A DNA stretch of 64,000 bases from contig NW_003314295.1 of the NCBI RefSeq assembly GCF_000143415.4, positions 1,535,950-1,599,949 of the forward strand. Direction: 5' to 3'. Below the pieces are notes generated by a model that ran no database searches, was not told the DNA's origin, and worked only from the letters and a program-made list of their open reading frames with translations. Within the stretch, counting starts at the first letter, position 1. The number at the start of each line of letters is the position of its first letter. The DNA comes from Selaginella moellendorffii. Its lineage: Eukaryota; Streptophyta; Lycopodiopsida; Selaginellales; Selaginellaceae. A program made the translations under genes and the position numbers. Shown here piece after piece: positions 54,294-64,000 of this stretch.

Positions 54294-55368
54294 ATGGAGG
54301 GCTCTGACCCCGACTCGCAAATCGTTGCTCCGGAGGGAATGAGGTGTAGTTTTACATTTCGCTAGAACATAGAAAGAGTTTCGACTTTGATTTGTAGCGT
54401 CGTGGTGGAGCATCCGGTGATTTTCAAGATGCCTCGCCTCCAAAATGACAAGGAGCGCGAGGAAGTTATCCTTGGGTGTCTCTACGAGCTCAAGGGAAAG
54501 TTCCCAGATCTGATAACACTCTCTACAGGTTTCCGTGAAAACGATGTAATGTATATCATGTTTCCACTCTTTCCAGGCCGACTGCTCAAAGAAATCGATG
54601 GATGCACTCACGCAATCTTCGTTCGATTTCCTTCTCGAAAGGCTCTCATCGACTACTACACCTCCGAGCAGCTTATGGAAGTTATACTGAAGATGCTACC
54701 ATCCCTTTCGGTGAGCTCGTAAAATTCCAGAGATTTCTTACCTTTTACTGTGACTAATTCAGGGGGAGTATACAGTGGACTACAGTGGATTTGCATTCAA
54801 CGATCTCGTAAAGGTTTTTAAATCCCGAGGAATTTTTTTTTCCTTGCGAATTTTTTTATCATGTCTCTTGCTCTACAGGAACACGAAAACAGTGTTGTCC
54901 ATATAACATTCTGGAAGTTCGCCGATGAAATCACCTCTGAAGCTGTGGAGGATGTTATGAGCTCTCTCTACAGCCTGAAAAACGAGATGCCGTCGATCGT
55001 TCTACAGATTTCTGCTGGCAAGTTTTCTAGATTTTTCTTTCTATGACTAATTTTTTGGAGAATTTTTCAGGTTCGAACAACTATCTGCGGGACAAGGCCT
55101 TTTCTCATGCGTTTGTTGCACGACTCGCCTCAGGTTTCCAAATTCCTTACAAGGTTTTTAGAATGCTCACTGAAAAACCATTTCGTTCCTGCAGAAAATA
55201 CCGTGGAAGGGTTCTACTCTCACCCTGCGTACGTGAAGGTAAGTTCATGAAAGTTTCAACTCAGCTTAAAAGATTTCTGTGTAGATTATGGAGGAGAAGA
55301 TCCAGCCTCATTGCACGCGAATTCTTTCGGCCGATTTTACTCCATACTCTCCACCCTTGGCAGGGTAA
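54294..55368 (+). CDS. stress-responsive A/B barrel (Dabb) domain protein, double domain
   Basis: Eight exons (54294-54343, 54398-54528, 54577-54710, 54763-54813, 54879-55017, 55071-55133, 55195-55238, 55285-55368), giving 231 residues with frame kept throughout. The first Dabb domain shows VVVEHPVIFKMP, LYELKGKFPDLITLSTG, THAIFVRFPSRKALIDYYT. The second shows SVVHITFWKFADEITSE, LKNEMPSIVLQISAG, AFSHAFVARLAS, then FYSHPAYVK. Dabb proteins form small barrel dimers and include heat-stable stress proteins; the ligand is unknown. Intron 5 starts with GC (55018). A second, decayed copy lies 2 kb upstream. Confidence 0.75.
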
Positions 55369-55603
55369 AACCAAAACTTTTAACTCAGTTTTTTTCCCGT
55401 GATTCTAGTTTTTTCTTCCAGGCCTCGACTTTGACGAATCCAACATTTTGGAGTTCGATTTGCATTTACTTGCTGTAATCGACTCAGCTAGTGCATGCTA
55501 CTTGTCCTCCATGCAAAGACACAGTTCCCTTCTATAAAATCTAATGGATTCCATTCCCAAGAGAAGGAAAAGAGAGAAGATCATCGATCAATCTGTCGCT
55601 GCC

Positions 55604-56092
55604 ATGGCTTATTTCTCCTTGTTTCTCTCGCTTCTCTTTGGGCTTTCTTCTCTAGCGGCAGCCTTTCACAGGTTTGAGGATTCGGGCGCCTCGGCCATCG
55701 ATTCCGCCAGAATGATGCTCCGGAAATACAATCTCCCCGAAGAGCTCTTCCCAGTTTCTTTCGTCACATACTTTTCTTTCGACAAGGAGGATCGCGCCTT
55801 CCACATGAGATTCGAGACATTGTGCTATGTCAAGGTGAGCGACGAGTACCTGTGGTACGGCGAGGAGGTGAACGGGAGGGTCATGTACGGACGGATTGAA
55901 GACTTGACCGGCGTCCAGTCAAAGGTCCTCCTCGTGTGGCTGCCGGTCAGGCAGCTCCACGTGGACGACGCGAAGAGCGGCTACGTGTACTTGGACGTGG
56001 GCCCCATCTACATGAAGCTGTCCGCGTCAGCATTCCAGTCTCAGCTCCCATGTCATAACGACGACGCGGGCGTGTTTTCACTCGTCTCGTGA
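55604..56092 (+). CDS. DUF538 family secreted protein
   Basis: 162 residues from the Met of MAYFSLFLSLLFGLSSLAAA, which begins a clean signal peptide; an in-frame Met 60 bases upstream would bury it. The DUF538 pattern follows: YNLPEELFPVSFVTYFSFDK, FETLCYVKVSDEYLWYGEEV, GRVMYGRIEDLTGVQSKVLL, VWLPVRQ, then YVYLDVGPIYMKLS. The family is plant-specific, of BPI-like fold, and linked to stress and chlorophyll or pectin binding without a settled role. Single exon; it starts 235 bp after the Dabb gene. Confidence 0.85.
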   Translation: MAYFSLFLSLLFGLSSLAAAFHRFEDSGASAIDSARMMLRKYNLPEELFPVSFVTYFSFDKEDRAFHMRFETLCYVKVSDEYLWYGEEVNGRVMYGRIEDLTGVQSKVLLVWLPVRQLHVDDAKSGYVYLDVGPIYMKLSASAFQSQLPCHNDDAGVFSLVS

Positions 56093-56419
56093 GTGAGATT
56101 TAAATCTGTTGTGAAATAAATAGCATCGTGGCCGTTGGTTTTGAAACACAATCATTTTAGCATGGTGTGACCGATCACCGCGATCATACTTTGGAGTCTT
56201 GTCTAGGGTTGGCGCTCGCCATCGATCTCGTGGGATTTCTATGAAAATGCGGGCTCTATGCGATCCCGGGGATGGCTGCATTGGATTCCTGGTGTGGATT
56301 TGGAATTCGTCGGGGGATTGGATGATCCACGGCGGCAAAGGTAATCACAAAAGCATCGATGTGAGTATCTTCGATGATCTGTGGCAGGGAAGAGGATTTC
56401 TGCGGTGAAACCTTGTAAC

Positions 56420-57625
56420 ACTTCCATCTGGTGGGATATTGACGACTGTTGCCCTCATCCCGATGTGAATCCGATGGATATTTCACGAAGAATTAACGAG
56501 TTCTTGCGAGAGAATGGAATTTCAGGCCTCGGCCTCATCCCGATGTGAATCCGATGGATATTTCACGAAGAATTAACGAGTTCTTGCGAGAGAATGGAAT
56601 TTCAGGCCTCGGCCTCATCCCGATGTGAATCCGATGGATATTTCACGGAGTTCTTGCGAGAGAATGGAGCACCAGTGGATTGATTTCCATCTGGTGGGAT
56701 ATTGTCCTCCCGATGTGAATCCGATGGATATTTCACGAAGAATTAACGAGTTCTTGCGAGAGAATGGAGTTTCAGGCCTCGGCCTGTGGTGATTCACACA
56801 AGCTATCTGCAAACGTCCAGAGAGCGCTATACAACACAGGGATCAATCTTCACCATTTTGTCTCGGGTAAGAACACAATTCTTGGAAGCTTGGAATAACT
56901 AGCGAGCATTTTCAGGTTCGAAGGGTGTTAGCCAGAAGGCCATGCTCGTGAGCATGGCATTTTGGTCGAAGGAAAATCCTCCTCCCGCCAATATCGTCCT
57001 CATCTCTGGAGACGATGGTTTCTCGGTAATCCTTCATCAGCTTCGAATGCAAGGCTTTCGCATTTTTCTGATCCGTCCACAAGGTGGCTCGTGCGTTGCT
57101 GAATCTTTGCTTGATGCAGCGACGAGCATTTGGCACTGGGACAGGGTCGCGCAAAGCTCTCCGAAGGAATCGAAGAGTTTGGCTGGCTCGAGAAGAAAGA
57201 ACTACCATGGCCGACCAGTTATCCGCGGCGCCTTGACAACTTTGAGGAGCGAGATGCTACCGTCAACCGAGGAGAACATCTACAGGTGCATCGTCAGCAG
57301 CACCGTGGTAACCTTCAACCTTCCAGAGGCCCTTAACAATGGTGTCAGCAAACTTTACATTCCCACCGATGAACAGCCTTGGTATTTCATCAGCACTGCC
57401 GACTATCGAGAGTATGGACCACAAGTCTGGGATGACCTGCGCAACTTTCTGAGCAGCAATTGGGTACCATTGTCTTTCAGAGGAGTGATTTTCGAAGGAA
57501 CCCATGCTCGGAGCTCTTTCATGACATCCTCTCGCGGGAGAAATGTTGCTGCCGAGGAATGCAGCAAGCTCTTGACCGGGTTCGGTGTCTCGCTTATGAG
57601 AATTGTGCATGGCGACCAGTTTTGA
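56420..57625 (+). pseudogene. NYN-domain (MARF1/limkain-type) gene disrupted by tandem repeats
   Basis: The N-terminal NYN block reads NTSIWWDIDDCCPHPDVNPM, DISRRINEFLRENGISG, and the later block reads ACGDSHKLSANVQRALYNTG, INLHHFVSG (exon end 56866), then from 56916 SKGVSQKAMLVSMAFWSKEN, PPPANIVLISGDDGFSVILH and QLRMQGFRIFLIRP. NYN domains are PIN-like RNases. Between the two blocks the DNA is repeated in 80-bp steps, which is not a multiple of three, and no continuous frame joins them. The 3' exon stays open to 57625 with 150 further residues of unknown type. It may be a recent pseudogene or need unusual splicing. Confidence 0.6.
56453..56785 (+). repeat. 80-bp tandem repeat array
   Basis: Units starting CCTCATCCCGATGTGAATCC occur at 56453, 56533 and 56613. 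The first two are identical over 80 bp. The third has lost 10 bases. A fourth unit from about 56686 repeats a longer piece that begins TTCCATCTGGTGGGATATT with an internal deletion. Confidence 0.9.
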
Positions 57626-57639
57626 GGACGCGGCTTGAT

Positions 57640-57940
57640 CCACAGCTTGTCCACAGCAGCCAAGTGTAAAAGGTTGCTAAGTTCCCCCAGAGATAGCGTC
57701 GAAAGTGGAACGTTTGCGGACTGTCTGATGGCTAGAGCGGCTTCATAGCTGGAAATCACCGCCGTGCGACATTAGAAACAGTTCTACTGGAGATGAAAGA
57801 GAAGCTTACATGTTTGCAGACTTTACGAGATCACTAAGCTCAAGAACGATTTCGAGAAAGAACGCGATATCTACCACAGTCTGGAAGGCCCTTGTGAGAC
57901 AATTTCCAGGCATGACAGAACTCCGCTCCACCAAGATCTA
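57640..57940 (-). CDS. possible minus-strand gene between NYN and UBA3
   Basis: MPGNCLTRAFQTVVDIAFFL, EIVLELSDLVKSAN joins across a GT-AG intron (about 57.75-57.81 kb) to IYEAALAIRQSANVPLSTLS, LGELSNLLHLAAVDKLWIKP. The frame then overlaps the end of the NYN gene on the other strand. No family is recognised and the plus strand is also partly open here, so this is weak. Confidence 0.2.
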
Positions 57941-58019
57941 TCCAAACTAAAACCAGTATGGTACCAACTTTTTCTTTCGTAAAAATATTCAAGACTTTTT
58001 TAGGGCTTGGGCATTAGAC

Positions 58020-58027
58020 TAGGGTTT
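58020..58027 (+). promoter_or_regulatory. telo-box before UBA3
   Basis: TAGGGTTT eight bases before the start codon, so probably within the 5' leader. Confidence 0.4.
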
Positions 58028-58034
58028 TTGCGCG

Positions 58035-59770
58035 ATGGAAGCGCGATGGCGGGACATCGATTTCCTCCTCCAGCGCCCTGGGAAGCTCGTCAGCGATGGA
58101 TTCGAGCCGGGTCCAGAGGTATGCAGCGCTGCGCAATGTGTGTGCCTGGTGATAGGCAGCTCTCTTTCTCTGCAGCTCAGGGAATTCCTTCGCGACTTCA
58201 AAATTCTGGTGATAGGCGCCGGCGGCCTCGGCTGCGAGATGCTCAAGGATCTTGCGCTCTCCGGCTTTGGAAATATCGACGTGATCGACATGGATACGAT
58301 CGATGTCTCCAATCTCAACCGGCAATTTCTATTCAGGTGTGTGACAAAAACCATGCCAAACGAGAGTGAGCTTATATGTTCTTTCTTTGGTTTCGGGCAG
58401 AATGCACGATGTGGGAAAGCCAAAGGCTCAAGTTGCCGCCGAGAAGATTATGCAGCGTATCAAAGGTGTCACCGTGACTCCACACTACGGTCGGATTGAG
58501 GACAAAGACATTGAGTTCTACCGGGAGTTTCAGCTTATAGTTCTTGGTTTGGATTCACTGGAAGCTCGAAGCTACATCAACTCCATTGCCTGCAGCTTTT
58601 TGGGTAAAACTTCATGTTTATTGTTTCAGGTCGTGACTTTTATTTCTACTTTTCGCACAGAGTACAACGAAGATGGCGAGCTCGACATGTCAACTATCAA
58701 ACCAATGGTTGATGGTGGAACGGAGGGCTTCAAAGGCCATGCCCGAGTGATACTACCGGGATTCACGCCGTGTTTCCATTGTACTCTCTGGCTATTTCCG
58801 CCACAGGTCACTTATCCGCTCTGTACGCTAGCTGAGACCCCTCGGTCTCCAGCTCATTGCATCGAGTACGTTCACCTCATACAATGGGGTCAGGTATGAG
58901 ACACGTTTTTAGCTCATAGATTTTTCATGTTCTTATTGGCAGGATCGAGAAGGCGAGTCTTTTAATCCTGACAACCCGGAACATATGACGTGGATGTACG
59001 AGCAGGTGCTCATCTTCTACTTTTCTCTGTCATTGCCTTACTTGTTCTTTATCTTAGGCATTGAAACGCGCTGAGCAGTTTAACATCAGCGGTGTGACTT
59101 ACTCGCTGACACAGGTGCTGCGTGTCACTTTAAACTTTGTCCGGTTTTAATAGTATTCTTGGCAGGGCGTTGTTAAGAACATCATACCTGCAATCGCTTC
59201 GACTAATGCCATTGTTTCGGCCATTTGCTCCCTTGAAGCGCTCAAACTGGCAACGATGTGCAGTAAAGGCCTTGACAACTATATGATGTACGTCATGTGG
59301 GCTTTTCTTTCTTTGTTTCAATGCTACCATCGTGTAGGTACTCTGGAACTCAGGGTGTTTACACCCACACGGTCTCCTATGAGAAGGATTCAAGCTGTAT
59401 GGTTTGCAGTCCGGGAGTCCCTGTTGAAGTTGATAGTTCTATTACTCTGCAGGAGGTAGTCTATATAGAAAAGCATGCAGACAAGTTATTTGACTTTTTT
59501 CTTTCTTCTCTTGTGCAGTTCATTGACATGCTGCTCCTGGACGCGAGGTTTAAGGATAAGCTATCCAAGCCCAGTGTTTCCTTCCAAGGAACCAATCTCT
59601 ACATGCAGGCGCCACCGGTGCTGGAAGAGATGACACGACCAAACTTGCAGTCGTCGCTTCTCTCCTTAATGGGGTCAAAAGGCGTACTGAACGTTAATGA
59701 CCGAAAGCTGGCAGGCGTCCTCCGCGTCCAGGTTGCCTTCAGAAACGTTCCGACGCCCATGGCGGTGTGA
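58035..59770 (+). CDS. UBA3: NEDD8-activating enzyme E1 catalytic subunit
   Basis: Nine exons (58035-58118, 58176-58336, 58401-58603, 58661-58893, 58943-59005, 59058-59114, 59166-59287, 59338-59455, 59519-59770), giving 430 residues, the normal length. The ATP site is [20 protein letters not shown] with [38 protein letters not shown] and CMVCSPG carry zinc ligands. The catalytic Cys is in [40 protein letters not shown] is a hallmark block, and the C-terminal ubiquitin-like fold binds the E2. With AXR1/APPBP1 it activates RUB/NEDD8 for cullin modification. Introns are 49-64 bp. Confidence 0.96.
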
Positions 59771-60344
59771 GGCCGGCCGGATTAGCATGTAAAGAGGTAA
59801 ACCCGGTGGTAAACAAGCTGGGAGGCTCTGTTTTTTTTTTGCTTTTTTGCGTTTTCTCTCTATAGATTTCCAGTGCTTCAAGCTGACCGCGTGCAGTGCA
59901 TTGATCGATTAAAAAGCGGCAGGAAACGAGAGCAGCAGCCAGTGCCGTGGAGTCCGTATCCTCTAAACACTCCCAGGGGAGGAGAAAAGAAGTGTAGACT
60001 GTTTAGAGTCTGGAGGCACGTGAACTCTTGTTGGGAATGGAGAAAGCGAGAAGCGAGCGGCTCCCATTGGTCGTCTGGAGGTACATTTTTATTCACGCCT
60101 GTCTTAAGTGACTAACTGGTGTTGATCGCTTTCTTTATGTGTTTTTGCTGGCTTCTCAGGTAACAGGAGAGTCAATGTGTAATAAGTTCAGCCGACGAGC
60201 TCGCCCGCTCGCTCCACCTTCCTGAAGGGATTCTTGGCAGTCCCCTGGATGGACGAGAATGGAGACGCATCGCGAGTCGCGAGAGAACCAAGCGCGGTGG
60301 TGGAAAGTCCAAAAACTTCGGTACGGTTTCCATGTGCATTTCCT

Positions 60345-60358
60345 GCGGTAGCAGCAGC

Positions 60359-60401
<43 letters not shown>

Positions 60402-60415
60402 GAAGAGTAAGCAGC
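60345..60415. repeat. CAG/AGC microsatellite
   Basis: About 20 near-continuous AGC/GCA triplets with a few interruptions. Similar short AGC runs occur at 63345-63366 and 63790-63830 inside the KNOX intron. Confidence 0.85.
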
Positions 60416-61835
60416 TGTTTTTGGTTTTGGAGAAAAAAAGGCAGCTTCAGCAGTAGCAGCGGCAGCAGTCAAAGTGCTCGTTGGGAAGTGTCAAATCGCT
60501 TGCTACAGGGAAGGAAGGCTTCTTTCCTTTTTCTTTTCACTTTTTCTTTCCCAGTGCCCATCTCTGGGGGAAAGCTTGATCACCAAATTCCAAAGCTGAT
60601 AATTGAGATATGCAATAGGAATTGGAAGAAGAAAGAAAGGTATCTGTGCTGGAGGTATCTCATCTTATTGCTCCATAGCTGTATTTTATAAAAGTTCACC
60701 ACCATTTATACGAAATGTGCCATGGAACTTTCTCATTGATAGATCATGGAATCACGGCCCCCCTGCTTTTTAATCACACACCATTTTCTTTATTGCAACA
60801 TTCCTCGCTAGGTTATAGCTGCTTTACAAAGCTTTTTCAAATACTTGAAGTATTTTCTGTTTTGATGTGGTCGAGAAATTGGATGATGCAATGCAAATTA
60901 GCTTCCGTTGCACCCACTTTCGTGTGCCCTGCATTCCAATCGCTTTCGTGTGCCCCTGCAACAAATTATTAAATGGGGAAGAAAAAGGAAACAAAAGTAT
61001 TAAACAATTGGAAATATCTAGCGAGAACGCAAGAGGCCAAACGCATTGCATTTTTTCTTTTTGTTGGCACCCACCGTATTGATGAAATTGCAGAAGGGCT
61101 AAAACCATGGGATGGGATCAAACGAAAACTACCTCTATCTCTATCTCATACATCCACAGAAAGGGGCAAGCACAGAGAAATGTTAGAAAAATAGGATACA
61201 CTTCTTAAACTCCTGGCCAACTTGCGCCCGGGCAACATGGCTGATCAAATGTTGAACAACAATGCCGTATACGGAAAGCAAAAAGAAAAGAAAAAGTTTA
61301 AATTAAGAAAAAAGATGGCGCTTTCAAAGTACAGTAAGTATATTCTACACCCCAAAGAAATCTTCATTGAAATCGGGGTTAAACCATCAAGCACCCAAAT
61401 GCCCCCTTGTGGCAAACCATGGGTTTAAACTGGGCCCCTTCCGTACAGGTCTAGGTGGTGGAAGCGAAGAGGGGCCCAAAAAAACGTCAACGTAAGCGAA
61501 TGTTGGCTGACGCAAGCGGGGGGCGTTGGGTCCGTGTTTTACCGCAGGTGAAAGCTTAAAAGGAACAAGCGCGGCGTGGCGGCCTCGCTGTCCGTCGGAT
61601 TAAGCCCCCAAGGTAAATATAGGGAGAAAGAAGTTACCACGAAAATTTTCTCGGAATAAAACATTAATTGAAGCGGAGGTGGAGATTGTGTCAGCAATGC
61701 CCGCGCTTTTCTTTAAGCCGTCAACTTTGGCAAAATCTCTCCCGAAGCAGACAAGCAAAAGACTCTATAAAAAACGAAGCTGGATTAGTGTGTTTAAAGC
61801 ATTTTTCTTTCTAGATTCTCTCTCTTTCCCGAGCT

Positions 61836-61854
61836 CGCTCTCTCTCTCTCTCTC
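61836..61854 (+). promoter_or_regulatory. CT/GA dinucleotide run upstream of the KNOX gene
   Basis: About nine CT units around 650 bp before the start codon. GA/CT runs are the target of plant BBR/BPC proteins, which are known to regulate KNOX genes; a regulatory role here is inference. Confidence 0.35.
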
Positions 61855-62501
61855 ACAGACACGCGAGCGGCGAGCGAGACCCTCTCTCTCTTGGATCATT
61901 GGATGGATGGAGCAGAAGCGCAAGCCCAGCAAGCACAAAACACCGGGCGAAGAATCGCAAGGGGAGGAACAGGAATTTGTGGAGGACGAGACTGCCGAGA
62001 TTTTCTAGTCCAGCACTGCTTATAAGTTCTTCTTTGATCAAGGGGGACGCCAAGATATCGATCCCGTTTCTTACGCGGAGCCGCAGCTGATAAATTCATG
62101 GGCTATGATTTTTATAACTTGGGTCTGCGTGTGGTCCGCATCTACTGCAAGCGTGCTACTTGGGTTTGCAGCTCTGGATCGATGCGGTGGTGAATCGCGA
62201 AGTCTTTGATCCGTAGCACCTAGAGTCTTACAAAAGGTAGAGAAGCTCTTTTCTTCAGCAGCAGCGGAGAATCGAGCCATCCCCGGAGCCATTCGTTTCC
62301 GGTGTGTGTTGCGGTCACTGCAGAAGCTTTGCTCACACAATTCCAGTCGAGGGTCGCATTCTTTTCCTCATAAGTCTCCACAGAAAGTTACACACTGGGA
62401 GGAGGGCAAAGGATAAGAACGGTTACGTGCCTAAGATCATCGCTTCTCTCCCCTAAGATCACCACAGTTTTACTTCCAAGTTTCTCTAGTTTTCCAAGAT
62501 C

Positions 62502-64000
62502 ATGGCTGGGGGTTACGCGCCAACGAAATTCGCAAACATGGAGGAATGGCTCGTCGAAGGTTTGATAGAGCAGGCAGCGGAGGGACTCACAACCTCGCCG
62601 CCGCCGCCGCCGCCGCCGCCATTAGCACCAACATCATCCATGGCGGCACCAAGAACGGAACACGAGGACATGGATCCGCGCGGCAGCAAGGTTTCACTGT
62701 CAGATAGCGAGATCATGTCGGCCATATCAGGACATCCGCAGTACAAGGAGCTCCTGCGAGCACACATGAATTGCTACAAGGTGAGAGCAGAAAAAAAAGA
62801 TTTGTTTTCGTTTTCTTGCTGTAGTTCGAGAGGGTTTTATGCGAAAATGTAGTTCTCGCCTCTCTCTCAGGTTGGAGCTTCCGCGGATTTGGCGGCCCAG
62901 ATGGACGAGCTCGTTCGGAAGCGTGAATTCGAGAGTGCCGTCAAGACGAGCATTGGAGTTGATCCAGAGCTGGATCAATTCATGGTAACTTACTCACTCG
63001 CAACTCCAAACTCTTACAGTGTTCTACCAGGTTGCTTACTGCAATGTCCTCAACGCCTATGAGATCGAGCTGCGGAGAACTTTCAAAGAGGCCATCGAGT
63101 TTTGCAAGAAGCAAGAGCACCAGCTCAGTGTCATCGCAGTTAGCAACATCGACGTGCTCTCTTCTGGTAAAGCTCGCAAACACTCTTACAACGCTGCTTG
63201 TCCGGTGGCTTGCGTTCTTGGGTACCTTTTTCGCACTAAGTTTCTTTATACTTGCTGCATGATTTAGTCCATTCCTTCTTCCCATTTTTTTTACGTTGAT
63301 CGTGCTGCCTGTGGGTGAAACTCGTTCATGATCGTCATCACTAGTAGCAGCAGCAGCAGCAGCAGCTTAGCAGGGAAAGATAAAAATAAGAATCCAGAAT
63401 CATGGGGAATGGAAAAAGGAAAGCAAGACACATGAGGCAAATTGGTCCGGGGGGTATGGAATAATTCAGCTGATGGTGATAGTGCGAGGGACTCTGATAG
63501 TGAGGTGACCTTTGCATTTAGGAGGTGCCACAGAGGTCTTGTTTTCGCAGTCGTCTTGTGTGGAGCTGGTGGTAAATAGGCAGGGAAACGCAGGTTCCTT
63601 GCAACGCAAAGGTTTTTAATCCAGATGAGCAGATCTTTACAGAGATGGGTGGTACCTTTTAAATCCTCCTCAGGCTTTGGTGCTATCCAGCTCTATTCAT
63701 CTCTATAGATTGGATTGGATTGGATTGTAACACGCTCTCGTTGGATCAAACGGGGATCGCAAATCCGATAGCGAAAGATCATCATAATCGCCAGCAGCGG
63801 CAGCAGCAGGAGCAGTGGTAGCAGCAACAGCGACAGTTTTGGAAGAAAGAGAGGAAGGGAGAAAAGAAGAGAGAAGGTTTTCGATATCTTTCTCCCTTTC
63901 TGCGGGTGATCTTCCGGCCGATAGGAAGTTTTCACGTGAAGATGGAGCTGCCTGTTCACGTCACCACCATTTTGTGAATGCTGGCTGGGCTGGGCGCTGG
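62502..64000 (+). CDS. KNOX homeobox transcription factor, 5' part
   Basis: Three exons (62502-62780, 62871-62984, 63031-63166) give the first 176 residues; the gene continues beyond the right edge. A Pro run (from CCG repeats) precedes the KNOX1 domain, SLSDSEIMSAISGHPQYKEL, LRAHMNCYKVGAS and LDELVRKRE-like MDELVRKREFESAV. KNOX2 is DPELDQFMVAYCNVLNAYEI, ELRRTFKEAIEFCKKQEHQL. Exon 3 ends in phase 1 after DVLSSG. The ELK and homeodomain exons are not seen up to 64000, so intron 3 exceeds 830 bp, far longer than most introns here. KNOX proteins control meristem activity and, in class II types, differentiation. Confidence 0.88.
63167..64000 (+). other. intron 3 of the KNOX gene (incomplete)
   Basis: Starts with GTAAAG. 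Contains AGC microsatellites, a run of four ATTGG units near 63708-63728 and no recognisable ELK or homeobox exon. Confidence 0.6.

Larger units (their letters stand above)
59771..62501 (+). promoter_or_regulatory. 2.7-kb region upstream of the KNOX gene
   Basis: No convincing coding exon was seen. It holds a CAG-type microsatellite (about 60345-60415) and a CT run at 61836-61854. A 94-codon Ala-rich minus-strand frame at 60472-60188 is only the CAG run read as GCT. Length and position fit a long regulatory region, but no element can be assigned. Confidence 0.35.

Noticed and set aside
60188-60472. Poly-Ala protein on the minus strand
   Set aside because: Explained by the AGC microsatellite read on the other strand; nothing else supports a gene.

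Overview
The window reads as plant nuclear DNA, and most like a lycophyte of the Selaginella moellendorffii type. That is inference from plant-only families (KNOX homeobox, PLS-class PPR, trihelix, DUF1635, DUF538, BAH+Agenet), very short introns (mostly 50-70 bp), tightly packed genes and TTTAGGG-type telo-box motifs near start codons. No tRNA, rRNA or CRISPR was recognised.

Layout. From 1 to about 28.6 kb the DNA is mostly AT-rich and gene-poor, with transposon remains: a decayed gypsy protease (about 7.5 kb), a broken pogo/CENP-B-type DDE transposase (8.4-10.4 kb) and a complete Ty3/gypsy LTR retrotransposon (19512-27322) with 671-bp LTRs and a perfect 5-bp target duplication. In or beside it lie an OB-fold/RPA1-like gene (1.2-2.8 kb), a kinase-like gene with a nuclease-like N-terminal motif (11.7-13.2 kb), a DUF1635 gene, a PPR gene and a secreted lectin-like gene. 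A 100-N assembly gap at 18429-18528 sits between the arms of a 25-bp inverted repeat.

From 28.6 kb to 59.8 kb the DNA is a compact housekeeping region: Iojap/RsfS-like (+), trihelix (-), CAPZB (-), GH3 beta-xylosidase (+), UDP-glycosyltransferase (+), BAH+Agenet (+), class 3 lipase (+), NDUFV1 (-), BORCS8-like (+), RRP42 (+), nicalin (-), CTF8 (+), a small basic protein (+), a Dabb gene and a DUF538 gene (with a decayed upstream copy of the pair), a NYN-domain gene broken by 80-bp repeats, and UBA3 (+). Three divergent pairs share gaps of only 100-141 bp between start codons. The last 4 kb hold the upstream region and first three exons of a KNOX homeobox gene that runs off the right edge. An ELK-homeodomain fragment with an in-frame stop lies about 9 kb to its left, on the other strand.

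Exon boundaries were placed by hand from GT-AG (twice GC-AG) sites that keep frame and family alignment. The genes have unrelated cell functions (actin capping, complex I, exosome, neddylation, sister-chromatid cohesion, ER membrane) and do not form one pathway.
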